Part shown: in pieces, positions 28,247 through 35,685 of the stretch
Numbering within the stretch: the first letter of the stretch is position 1
Layout: every line of letters begins with the position of its first letter
NCBI GenBank assembly: GCA_005887825.1
Contig: VBQC01000135.1
Location: 1-36,399, forward strand
Length of the DNA: 36,399 nucleotides
From: Verrucomicrobiota bacterium
GTDB taxonomy: Bacteria; Verrucomicrobiota; Verrucomicrobiia; Chthoniobacterales; UBA10450
Direction of reading: 5' to 3'
The notes under the pieces: generated by a model
The model's database searches: none
The model's input: the letters and a program-made list of their open reading frames with translations, nothing else
What the model was told of the DNA's origin: nothing
Position numbers and translations under genes: made by a program

Positions 28247-28303
28247 ATGGCAAAGAAGAAAAAAGCAGCAAAGAAAAAAACAGCGAAGAGAAAGAGGCAC
28301 TAA
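28247..28303 (+). CDS. Candidate 18-aa Lys/Arg-rich microprotein
   Basis: MAKKKKAAKKKTAKRKRH*; preceded by purine-rich AAAGGGGGGAA about 9-10 nt upstream and followed downstream by a strong intrinsic terminator. Below the size cutoff of the ORF track. Confidence 0.5.
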   Translation: MAKKKKAAKKKTAKRKRH

Positions 28304-28360
28304 GGCCCAACGCTCGTTAACAGCCCCGAAAGCTTTCGGGGTCGCAATCCTAACTTCAAC

Positions 28361-28395
28361 CCGGGAGGAGAATTTATTTTCCTCCCGGTTTTTTT
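28361..28395 (+). terminator. Rho-independent terminator
   Basis: CCGGGAGGA GAATTTATTT TCCTCCCGG TTTTTTT; 9-bp GC-rich perfect stem followed by a T-tract. Confidence 0.9.
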
Positions 28396-28404
28396 GCGCG
28401 TTTC

Positions 28405-28481
28405 TGTAGACGCTTCCCTCTGGGAAGCGCGGTCCTGATGTTCAAGACGCGCGCCGCGCCGCCCAGAGGTCGGCGGCTACA
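28405..28481. repeat. REPIN-like inverted repeat, family A, copy 4
   Basis: TGTAGACGCTTCCCTCTGGGAAGCGCGGTCCTGATGTTCAAGACGCGCGCCGCGCCGCCCAGAGGTCGGCGGCTACA. Confidence 0.8.
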
Positions 28482-28559
28482 GCAAGGATTCAAACGGTCA
28501 AGATCTGTCATCTGTTTTCCGTTGCGCACTTCGTGCCCTTTGTGCGAGGTAGTCTAACC

Positions 28560-29306
28560 ATGAAGCATTATCTTGACGCGGCGGAGAGAGCTGCGCGCGC
28601 CGCGGGCGAACTGCTTCGTCAAAATTTCCACCAGCCACTGCGTGTCAACGCCGCCCTGGCACACGATATTAAATTGGAAATTGACGTTCAGTCACAGGAG
28701 TTAATCACCAGATTGCTCCTCGAAGAATTCCATGAACACGCGCTTTACGGCGAAGAGGGAATTGTCGGCGACCAATTAAGCGAGCACCAATGGGTCGTCG
28801 ATCCGCTTGACGGCACCGTCAATTATTTCTACGGCATTCCCCATTTTTGCGTCTCGATTGCGCTGCGTCTCCGCGGCGAGATCATCGTTGGCGTCATCTA
28901 CGATCCGATCCGTGAGGAAATGTGGACAGGACAAAAAGGCGAGAGTCCAAAGTTGAATGGCCATCAGTTTCACGTGAGCGACCGCGCAGATCTGGCTGAA
29001 TCCGTGATTTCGGTCGGACTTGCTAAGACCGGAGAGACAATCGATGCGAATCTTCCGTTGCTCCGGGAAATGATCCATCGTGTCCGCAAGTGCCGCGTGC
29101 TCGGCAGTGCTGCGCTGGACATGGCTTATGTCGCTTGCGGACGTTTCGATGCTTACATTGAACAGGGAATCAGTCTCTGGGATATTGCCGCCGGCTGGCT
29201 CCTGATTGAAACCGCCGGCGGAACTGTCGATCTTCGTCCGCGCGAGGACATGAAAGACAAATACCGCATTGTCGCCTCTAATGGGCTGATCGATCTAAAA
29301 CTTTGA
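28560..29306 (+). CDS. Inositol monophosphatase family protein
   Basis: YGEEGIVGD...QWVVDPLDGTVNYFYGIPHFCVSIAL (WVxDPLDGTxN), GISLWDIAAGWLLIETAGG. Confidence 0.93.
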   Translation: MKHYLDAAERAARAAGELLRQNFHQPLRVNAALAHDIKLEIDVQSQELITRLLLEEFHEHALYGEEGIVGDQLSEHQWVVDPLDGTVNYFYGIPHFCVSIALRLRGEIIVGVIYDPIREEMWTGQKGESPKLNGHQFHVSDRADLAESVISVGLAKTGETIDANLPLLREMIHRVRKCRVLGSAALDMAYVACGRFDAYIEQGISLWDIAAGWLLIETAGGTVDLRPREDMKDKYRIVASNGLIDLKL

Positions 29307-29310
29307 CCCG

Positions 29311-29787
29311 ATGATTCGATGTGGAATCGGCTATGACGTGCATCGTCTTGCGAAAGGACGAAGACTCATTCTTGGCGGCGTGGAGATCGGGCATTCGTGC
29401 GGACTCGAAGGACACTCGGACGCGGACGTCTTGTCGCACGCAATCGCAGATGCGCTGCTCGGTGCGATTGCCGCGGGCGACATCGGTCAACACTTTCCCA
29501 ATACGGACGAATCAATTCGCGGCATCAGCAGCATCGAGATTTTGCGTCACGTGACCGCGCTGCTGGCGAAGAACAAGGCCAAAGCGAAAAACATCGATGT
29601 GACCGTCATCGCCGAAGAGCCAAAAATCGCGCCGCACATTCCAGCTATGCGAAAAACAATTGCGGACGCGATTAGCCTGGGTGAATTCAGCATCAGCATT
29701 AAAGCGACGACAAACGAACGCCTCGGCGCGATTGGTCGCGGCGAAGGTATCGCGGCAATGGCAATCGCGACTGTAGAACAAGAATGA
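29311..29787 (+). CDS. ispF: 2-C-methyl-D-erythritol 2,4-cyclodiphosphate synthase
   Basis: RCGIGYDVHRLAKGRRLILGGVEIGHSCGLEGHSDADVLSHAIADALLGAIAAGDIGQHFPNTDE...SIKATTNERLGAIGRGEGIAAMA. Confidence 0.97.
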   Translation: MIRCGIGYDVHRLAKGRRLILGGVEIGHSCGLEGHSDADVLSHAIADALLGAIAAGDIGQHFPNTDESIRGISSIEILRHVTALLAKNKAKAKNIDVTVIAEEPKIAPHIPAMRKTIADAISLGEFSISIKATTNERLGAIGRGEGIAAMAIATVEQE

Positions 29788-29793
29788 CTGCAT

Positions 29794-29875
29794 TGTCATG
29801 TCGAGCGAAGTCGAGGAATCTCTTACTGTTAATCAGAAAACAATTAGCGATGTCTCGACTCCGCTCGATATGACA
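29794..29875. repeat. Inverted repeat TGTCATGTCGAGCGAAGTCGAG...CTCGACTCCGCTCGATATGACA
   Basis: Near-perfect inverted arms of about 22 bp separated by an AT-richer spacer, between ispF and cysS. Confidence 0.85.
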
Positions 29876-29876
29876 A

Positions 29877-31283
29877 ATGCGCTTTTTTAATACTTACTCG
29901 CGCGAGATCGAAGAATTTCAGCCGCGCGATCCCGCCGAACGCAAGGTCGGCATCTACACATGCGGGCCGACCGTTTATAGCCGGGCGCACATCGGAAATT
30001 TCCGGGCCTATATCTTTGAAGATTTGCTCCAGCGACACCTCGAACTGCGCGGTTACAACGTGCATCGCGTGATGAACATGACCGACGTGGACGACAAAAC
30101 CATCCGCGGCGCGTGCGAGGCGAACATTCCGCTCGCGGAATTTACTGCGCCGTTCAAACAGGCATTCTTCGAAGATATCGAAACTCTGCGGATCAAGCGC
30201 GCGGACGAATTTCCCGCTGCGACCGATCAGCATTACATCGACAGAATGATCGAGATGATCGGCACGCTCATCTCGCGCGGTCTCGCTTATCAAGCGGACG
30301 ACAAGTCGGTTTATTTTCGGATCAACAAATTTCCAGATTACGGAAAGCTCGCGCATTTCGATCTCACCCAGTTGCAATCGACCGGGCGGGTGAAGCACGA
30401 CGAATACGACAAGGAACACATTGGCGATTTCGCGCTTTGGAAAGCCTGGGATGAAGAAGATGGCGATGTAGGTTGGGAAAGTCCGTGGGGCCGAGGCCGT
30501 CCCGGCTGGCACATTGAATGCAGCGCGATGGCAACGGCGTTACTCGGCGATCAGATCGACATTCACTGCGGCGGAGTCGATAACATTTTCCCGCATCACG
30601 AAGCGGAGATCGCGCAGAGCGAAGGCGTCACCGGAAAAAAGTTTGTGCGGTACTGGCTGCATTGCGCGCATTTGCTGGTCGATGGCCAGAAGATGTCGAA
30701 ATCGCTCGGAAATTTCTATACGCTGCCGAACCTTTTGGAAAAGGGATACACCGGCCGCGAAATTCGTTACGCGCTGATGCGCGTGCATTATCGCGCGCCG
30801 CTGAACTTCACATGGGAAGGAATGGAGGAAGCGCGGCAAGCGCTCGCCCGCATCGACGAGTGGCTGGCGCGACTGCGCGAAGTGATCGCAAAAAAAATCG
30901 ACAACGAAAAAAACAAGACGCGACCCCGGGAGCAATTTGAAGAAGCGCTCGATGATGATCTGAACATTTCGGCAGCGCTCGGTTTTTTATTCGAGACAAT
31001 TCGCGAAACAAATCGCGCGATGGATCGAAACGAACTCGATGCCCCCTCGGCAGAGGCTTGGTTGGATTGGTGGAAACGCATAAACAAGGTTCTCGACCTA
31101 GAAACTGAAAACGAAATCCTGCTGCCAGCGGAAGTTGCGCAGCTCGCAAAAGACCGCGAGAAGGCAAGGCGGGAAAAAAAATGGAACCAAAGCGATGAAT
31201 TGCGCGACCGGATCTCTGCGCGCGGGTGGGAAGTTCGGGACACAAAAGACGGCCAAAAACTCACGCCGCGCGGCACGTCGTGA
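29877..31283 (+). CDS. cysS: Cysteinyl-tRNA synthetase
   Basis: MRFFNTYSREIEEFQPRDPAERKVGIYTCGPTVYSRAHIGNFRAYIFEDLLQRHLE...HIECSAMA...CGGVDNIFPHHEAEIAQSE...KMSKSLGNF. Confidence 0.97.
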   Translation: MRFFNTYSREIEEFQPRDPAERKVGIYTCGPTVYSRAHIGNFRAYIFEDLLQRHLELRGYNVHRVMNMTDVDDKTIRGACEANIPLAEFTAPFKQAFFEDIETLRIKRADEFPAATDQHYIDRMIEMIGTLISRGLAYQADDKSVYFRINKFPDYGKLAHFDLTQLQSTGRVKHDEYDKEHIGDFALWKAWDEEDGDVGWESPWGRGRPGWHIECSAMATALLGDQIDIHCGGVDNIFPHHEAEIAQSEGVTGKKFVRYWLHCAHLLVDGQKMSKSLGNFYTLPNLLEKGYTGREIRYALMRVHYRAPLNFTWEGMEEARQALARIDEWLARLREVIAKKIDNEKNKTRPREQFEEALDDDLNISAALGFLFETIRETNRAMDRNELDAPSAEAWLDWWKRINKVLDLETENEILLPAEVAQLAKDREKARREKKWNQSDELRDRISARGWEVRDTKDGQKLTPRGTS

Positions 31284-31286
31284 TCT

Positions 31287-31434
31287 GGGTAGCGCATGCG
31301 TCTCGCGTGCTGATTGCGGTGTCTCGCCGCAACGAACTTTTCTTCAGTTCGGATATCAAAACAGTTTCGGTAATCCACAGAAAGTTCGCGATGGCGGGAG
31401 ACCATCGCCAGCACGCGAGACGCGTGCGCTACCC
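31287..31434. repeat. Long inverted repeat, family B, copy 1 (GGGTAGCGCATGCGTCTCGCGTGC ... GCACGCGAGACGCGTGCGCTACCC)
   Basis: Inverted arms of about 24 bp, inner CGAACTTTTCTT / AGAAAGTTCG; begins 3 nt after the cysS stop. Confidence 0.88.
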
Positions 31435-31523
31435 AGACGAGGACGCGCGCCTACCAGAGCTAAAGCGGCGCAAATTTGCGCTCGCAGAACGCGTCATGCT
31501 CTGGTCATGTTGAGACCTGACAA

Positions 31524-32213
31524 ATGTTTGCGCCCGCCGATTTTCTTGACCTCGAACGCACGGCTCATCCGAAGTTGTTCGAAAACCAGAATTACGTCTG
31601 GGATGCGCTCAAACAAATCGCCAGTTATTTGCAATTCCGCTTGAAGCCCGCGGTATTGGGCGAGTTGCTAGGCAAACCATTCATCAGCAATCACGTCTTC
31701 ATCGGCAGAGGTACCGTCGTGGAGCAAGGCGCGGTGCTGAAAGGTCCGGCATGGATCGGCGAAAATTGTCAGATCCGCAGCGGCTGCTACGTGCGCGAAA
31801 ACGTGATCGCCGGCGATGGCGTGGTGATGGGAAACTCGTGTGAATTCAAGAATTGCATTCTCTTCGACGAAGCGCAGGTGCCGCACTTCAATTACGTCGG
31901 CGATTCCATCCTCGGTCACCACGTTCATCTTGGCGCAGGCGTGATTCTCTCGAACGTGAAACTCGATCATGGCGAGATCGCGGTCGTGACGCCCGATGGC
32001 AATATTCCTACTGGTCTAAGAAAATTCGGCGCGATCGTTGGCGACCGAACGGAAATTGGCTGCCACGCCGTTATTAACCCGGGGTCGGTGCTCGGACGCG
32101 ACTGCATGATTTATCCTGGCGTCAATTTTCGCGGCGTCCTGCCCTACGGTAACATGGTCAAGCTACGACAAGAGCTTCAGGTGCTGGAGAAACGCGACTG
32201 GCCCAGAACTTAA
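31524..32213 (+). CDS. Left-handed beta-helix (hexapeptide repeat) acyl/nucleotidyl-transferase-like protein
   Basis: HVFIGRGTVVEQGAVLKGPAWIGENCQIRSGCYVRENVIAGDGVVMGNSCEFKNCILFDEAQVPHFNYVGDSILGHHVHLGAGVILSN; hexapeptide repeats typical of GlmU C-domain-like proteins. Confidence 0.88.
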   Translation: MFAPADFLDLERTAHPKLFENQNYVWDALKQIASYLQFRLKPAVLGELLGKPFISNHVFIGRGTVVEQGAVLKGPAWIGENCQIRSGCYVRENVIAGDGVVMGNSCEFKNCILFDEAQVPHFNYVGDSILGHHVHLGAGVILSNVKLDHGEIAVVTPDGNIPTGLRKFGAIVGDRTEIGCHAVINPGSVLGRDCMIYPGVNFRGVLPYGNMVKLRQELQVLEKRDWPRT

Positions 32214-32421
32214 AGAGTGATCGCAAACACGATCTCGAGACAAGAGGAGGAGGCCTGGCGGATGGGCGGGGATTATCCAAGCTGCGCTTTGGCTCCGGTT
32301 CGAGGGCTTCGCCTTTACACCTGCGCGTAACGCGCGCCACCGGTCGAGCGGCGTTCGAATCTCCTCTTGTGCGGACGAACTGAACCGGATCACATCCGCG
32401 ATCAGCCCGCCATTTGTAAGC

Positions 32422-32509
32422 TGGCGGATGGGCGGGGATTCGAACCCCGGGTGCCTTTCGGCACACACGCTTTCCAGGCGTGCACAATAGACCGCTCTGT
32501 CACCCATCC
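32422..32509 (-). tRNA. tRNA-Ser (anticodon GGA), CCA encoded
   Basis: Reverse strand GGATGGGTGACAGAGCGGTCTATTGTGCACGCCTGGAAAGCGTGTGTGCCGAAAGGCACCCGGGGTTCGAATCCCCGCCCATCCGCCA; acceptor GGATGGG/CCCATCC, long variable arm, T-loop GGTTCGAATCC. Confidence 0.95.
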
Positions 32510-32558
32510 GTTGGAGCGACGATCCCGAAATAGTCGGAACTCGCGAACTTTTTCGGAG

Positions 32559-33380
32559 TCAAAGTTGCAATCGTCGGAACAATTCGTCGAGCGGCAATTG
32601 AATGCCGATATAAAATTCACCGAAGTCCGCGTACTCGGCGCTCACCGGATCGAAACGCATTTTGTAAACGATCGCCTTAATCTGAAATGTGTCGCGCGCA
32701 AACAAGGTCACGCCCCATTCTGCATCATCGAGGCCAGTCGAACCGGTGATGAGTTGTTTCACTTTCCCGGCGAACTCGCGGCCGACCGCGGCATGTCCTT
32801 TCATTAGTTTGCGGCGCTCTTCATATGGCAGCGCATACCAATTGCGCTGCTCGCCGCGGCGTTTGCTCATATTATAGAAACAAACCACCGGCCAATCGGG
32901 CAACGTGGGATAAACGCGCTCCTGCCGATAATGTTTTATCCGTTCACGAAACGATTTCATCGCTTCCGCGAACTTCTCCGATTCCGGCTTGATGTTTTCC
33001 TCCTTCTCGAGGGTCTGCGCGTATTCTTCCTCGGTTGTGATGTACTCGCTCTCCTCGGTGAGCGAGAGATAGCTGTAAACCGGCGTCAGCACATCGGCGC
33101 CCAACGATACCGAGAGTTGCTTCTCGATCTTGTTGGCGTTGTGCAGATCGGGCGTGATCAGCATGAATCCGATGTCGGCTTTCGGTGTTGTAATGCTGAG
33201 GGTGAGCAATTGCGTCGAATCCATCGCGCGCACTTCCTGCACAAGTGACGAAAGATTCGTCTTGGCAGCGTTCTGCTCTTCCCGGCTGAGCAACTGCCAT
33301 TGACCGTACTCGATCCGGTAAAACAAATGCAGACAATGCCAGCCTTCCTCGGGAACGAGCGCCGTGTTCTTGTCAGTCAT
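32559..33380 (-). CDS. hemQ: Chlorite-dismutase-family protein (HemQ-like, coproheme decarboxylase)
   Basis: WHCLHLFYRIEYGQWQLL...YLSLTEESEYITT...VVCFYNMSKRRGEQRNWYALPYEERRKLMKGHAAVGREFAGKVKQLITGSTGLDDAEWGVTLFARDTFQIKAIVYKMRFDPVSAEYADFGEFYIG. Confidence 0.93.
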   Translation of the reverse strand: MTDKNTALVPEEGWHCLHLFYRIEYGQWQLLSREEQNAAKTNLSSLVQEVRAMDSTQLLTLSITTPKADIGFMLITPDLHNANKIEKQLSVSLGADVLTPVYSYLSLTEESEYITTEEEYAQTLEKEENIKPESEKFAEAMKSFRERIKHYRQERVYPTLPDWPVVCFYNMSKRRGEQRNWYALPYEERRKLMKGHAAVGREFAGKVKQLITGSTGLDDAEWGVTLFARDTFQIKAIVYKMRFDPVSAEYADFGEFYIGIQLPLDELFRRLQL

Positions 33381-33414
33381 AGCGCTAGTCTCTCCCGCGC
33401 GGAGTCGCGGTCAA

Positions 33415-33579
33415 GGGTAGCGCACGCATCTCGCGTGCTGGCGAGCGCGTCCCGCGATCGCGAACTTTTCTTTGGCATCATTCTTTCGTGCGGCCAGAAT
33501 CGAAGGCAAAGTTCGTTTTGGCGGGACGCCAAAAGTCCGAGCCGGACTGGCCGTCGCACGTGAGACACGTGCGCTACCC
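33415..33579. repeat. Long inverted repeat, family B, copy 2
   Basis: GGGTAGCGCACGCATCTCGCGTGCTGGCGAGCG...GCGAACTTTTCTTTGG ... CAAAGTTCG...GTCGCACGTGAGACACGTGCGCTACCC. Confidence 0.85.
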
Positions 33580-34374
33580 GGACGGTCGCTCATCCGCAAT
33601 AGCGCTCTCGGCTTTCGGCAAATGCGCCATGCAATATTCCTCTCCGTCGCGCGCGACGCGGAAATCGAGATTTGGATCGCTCAACTCCGTCGCTCCGCAG
33701 ACTGCGCATTTGTGCAATGGCTCGGCCTCGCTGCGAGACTCGCGAGCAAAACGTTTGCGGCGAGCCGAGACTTCCCCGCGGTGCCGCGCCTCGTAAATGA
33801 TTTCCGGGCCAAAAAAGATCAGATAATTCATGAATGCCGCCACCAGCGCCATGCGATAGGAATTTGGGTTCACAAAAAATCCAAATAGCAAAAAGGCGGC
33901 TGAAACCCAGGCGAGCCATTTGATTTTCACCGGCAGGATAAACAAGATGTAAATCACCTGATCGGGATAAAACCGCGCAAACGCGAAAAACAAGGACGCG
34001 AACAACATTGAATTGGAAAATCTCGCGCCGAAGAAAAATGCAGCGGCCGTCGTGCCGATCACTCCGACAAAAAAATAGAGCGTCAGTCGAAAAGCCCCCC
34101 ACGCCTGTTCGAGTCCGTCGCCAATAAACCAGAGAAACCAAAGGAAAAGAATGATCCACAAAAAGCTGGCGGTTTGCGGGAGAAAAATATAAGTGACTAG
34201 CCGCCAGATTTCCCCGTGGAGGACACGCGCCGGATCCAGATCGAGCACGAAGCGAAAATCCGGATTCAGCCGCACCAGCATGAACACCAGCGCGGTGAGG
34301 CCCACGACGATCCGCATCAATCCCGGGACTGCAAGAAAACCGAGGCGTCGTTCGAGTTTGTCCAACCAAGCCAT
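33574..34374 (-). CDS. Rhomboid-like membrane protein with C-terminal Cys motif (no canonical GxSG seen)
   Basis: MAWLDKLERRLGFLAVPGLMRIVVGLTALVFML...LHGEIWRLVTYIFLP...LWFIGDGLEQAWGAFRLTLYFFVG; C-terminus CAVCGATELSDPNLDFRVARDGEEYCMAHLP. Confidence 0.8.
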   Translation of the reverse strand: MAWLDKLERRLGFLAVPGLMRIVVGLTALVFMLVRLNPDFRFVLDLDPARVLHGEIWRLVTYIFLPQTASFLWIILFLWFLWFIGDGLEQAWGAFRLTLYFFVGVIGTTAAAFFFGARFSNSMLFASLFFAFARFYPDQVIYILFILPVKIKWLAWVSAAFLLFGFFVNPNSYRMALVAAFMNYLIFFGPEIIYEARHRGEVSARRKRFARESRSEAEPLHKCAVCGATELSDPNLDFRVARDGEEYCMAHLPKAESAIADERPSG

Positions 34375-34410
34375 TGTGTTGCCGCACGGTAGAGGAGCGT
34401 GGCGCAGCTT

Positions 34411-34502
34411 CAAGGTGGATCGAGGAGTCCCTTGCTCGATGCTAATTAGGCGGCGAAGCCGTATTTCTTAACATCGCCCGCGGAGCGACCGATCCACCTT
34501 TG
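34411..34502. repeat. Large inverted-repeat structure upstream of gcvT
   Basis: CAAGGTGGATCG ... CGATCCACCTTTG outer arms, inner GGCGAAGCC hairpin (GGCGGCGAAGCCGT). Confidence 0.65.
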
Positions 34503-34533
34503 ACTGTACAGACCCGACGCTTAGCTTCAACGC

Positions 34534-35685
34534 GTGAGCGAGACCGCGCAAAAAACAACGCCGCTGTACCAAGAGCATGTGCGGCGCGGCGCGAAAATCA
34601 TTCCGTTTGGCGGGTGGCTAATGCCGGTGCAATACACGAGCATTATCGAGGAACATCAAGCCGTGCGAAACAACGTCGGCATCTTCGATATTTCGCACAT
34701 GGGACAATTGATGGTCGAGGGGACCGGAGCACGCGCATGGCTCAATACGATTCTCACAAACAATATTGACAAGCTCGAAGTCGGCATAGGCCAGTATACT
34801 TTTCTCCTCAACGAGCGCGGCGGAATCATTGATGATCTGATCGCTTACCGGATCGACGAGGAGAAATTTCTGCTCGTCGTTAACGCATCCCGCACCGATG
34901 AAGATTTCGCCTGGCTGGAGAAATACACCGAGGAAGGGCGATCTCCAGATCGCCCCGGCGGACTGGAGACCGCTGCTCCTTGTAAAGATGTCGATCTGAG
35001 CAGTCGCAGCGCGGATTTTGGCGGAGTTGCCATTCAAGGGCCGCGCATCGCGGAATTATTTCATGCGCTCTTCGGAGAGGACGTCGATCTTCCGCCGCGA
35101 AATCACATTGTCGATCTTGAGTTCGGCGGAACAAACGTTTCCGTTGCGCGGACTGGTTACACCGGAGAGGATGGCGTCGAAGTTTTCTTTCGCGCGAGCG
35201 ATGCCGCGAAATTCTGGAACGCCGCGCTGGAAAAAGGCAAAGCGTTTGGAATCAAACCGTGCGGGCTCGGCGCCCGTGATACATTGCGTCTGGAGATGTG
35301 TTATCCGCTCAACGGCTCCGATTTGTCGCCCGAACGGAATCCGATCGAGGCCGGCCTCGGTTTCTTTGTCGATCTAACAAAGCCAAACTTTATCGGCCGC
35401 GACGTTTTGCTGCGAACGAGACAAAGCGGCCCGCGAGAAAAGCTCGTTCCGTTTCGGATGAAAGAGAAAGGACCGCCGCCGCGACCGCATTATTCCGTTT
35501 TCAAAAACGGCGAGCGCATCGGCGAAGTGACCAGCGGCACGCTTTCTCCGAGCTTGAACTGGGGCGTCGGCATGGCGTATGTCTCGGCACCGCATGCGAA
35601 GATCGGCGCCCAGATCGATATCGAAATTCGCGAAAGGAAATTTCCCGCCACAATTGAAAAGAAACCGCTCTACGAAAAATCATGA
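34534..35685 (+). CDS. gcvT: Glycine cleavage system T protein (aminomethyltransferase)
   Basis: TPLYQEHVRRGAKIIPFGGWLMPVQYTSIIEEHQAVRNNVGIFDISHMGQ...ARTGYTGEDGVEVFF...CGLGARDTLRLEMCYPLNGSDLSPERNPIEAGLGFFVDL; GTG start. Confidence 0.96.
   Translation: MSETAQKTTPLYQEHVRRGAKIIPFGGWLMPVQYTSIIEEHQAVRNNVGIFDISHMGQLMVEGTGARAWLNTILTNNIDKLEVGIGQYTFLLNERGGIIDDLIAYRIDEEKFLLVVNASRTDEDFAWLEKYTEEGRSPDRPGGLETAAPCKDVDLSSRSADFGGVAIQGPRIAELFHALFGEDVDLPPRNHIVDLEFGGTNVSVARTGYTGEDGVEVFFRASDAAKFWNAALEKGKAFGIKPCGLGARDTLRLEMCYPLNGSDLSPERNPIEAGLGFFVDLTKPNFIGRDVLLRTRQSGPREKLVPFRMKEKGPPPRPHYSVFKNGERIGEVTSGTLSPSLNWGVGMAYVSAPHAKIGAQIDIEIRERKFPATIEKKPLYEKS
34936..34982. repeat. In-frame two-hairpin palindromic sequence within gcvT
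   Basis: GGGCGATCTCCAGATCGCCC (9-bp perfect stem, 2-nt loop) followed by CGGCGGACTGGAGACCGCTGCTCCTTG; translates as GRSPDRPGGLETAAPC in an otherwise conserved GcvT. Confidence 0.7.

Noticed and set aside
28505-28559. 'CATCTG..GCGCACTTCGTGCCCTTTGTGCGAGG' tract before the IMPase gene as another repeat array
   Set aside because: Vaguely resembles the TTCGTG-type arrays, but no inverted partner or clear periodicity could be established by eye.
34502-34533. Possible glycine riboswitch upstream of gcvT
   Set aside because: No recognisable tandem glycine-aptamer conserved motifs; only an inverted-repeat structure is present, reported as a separate low-certainty finding.
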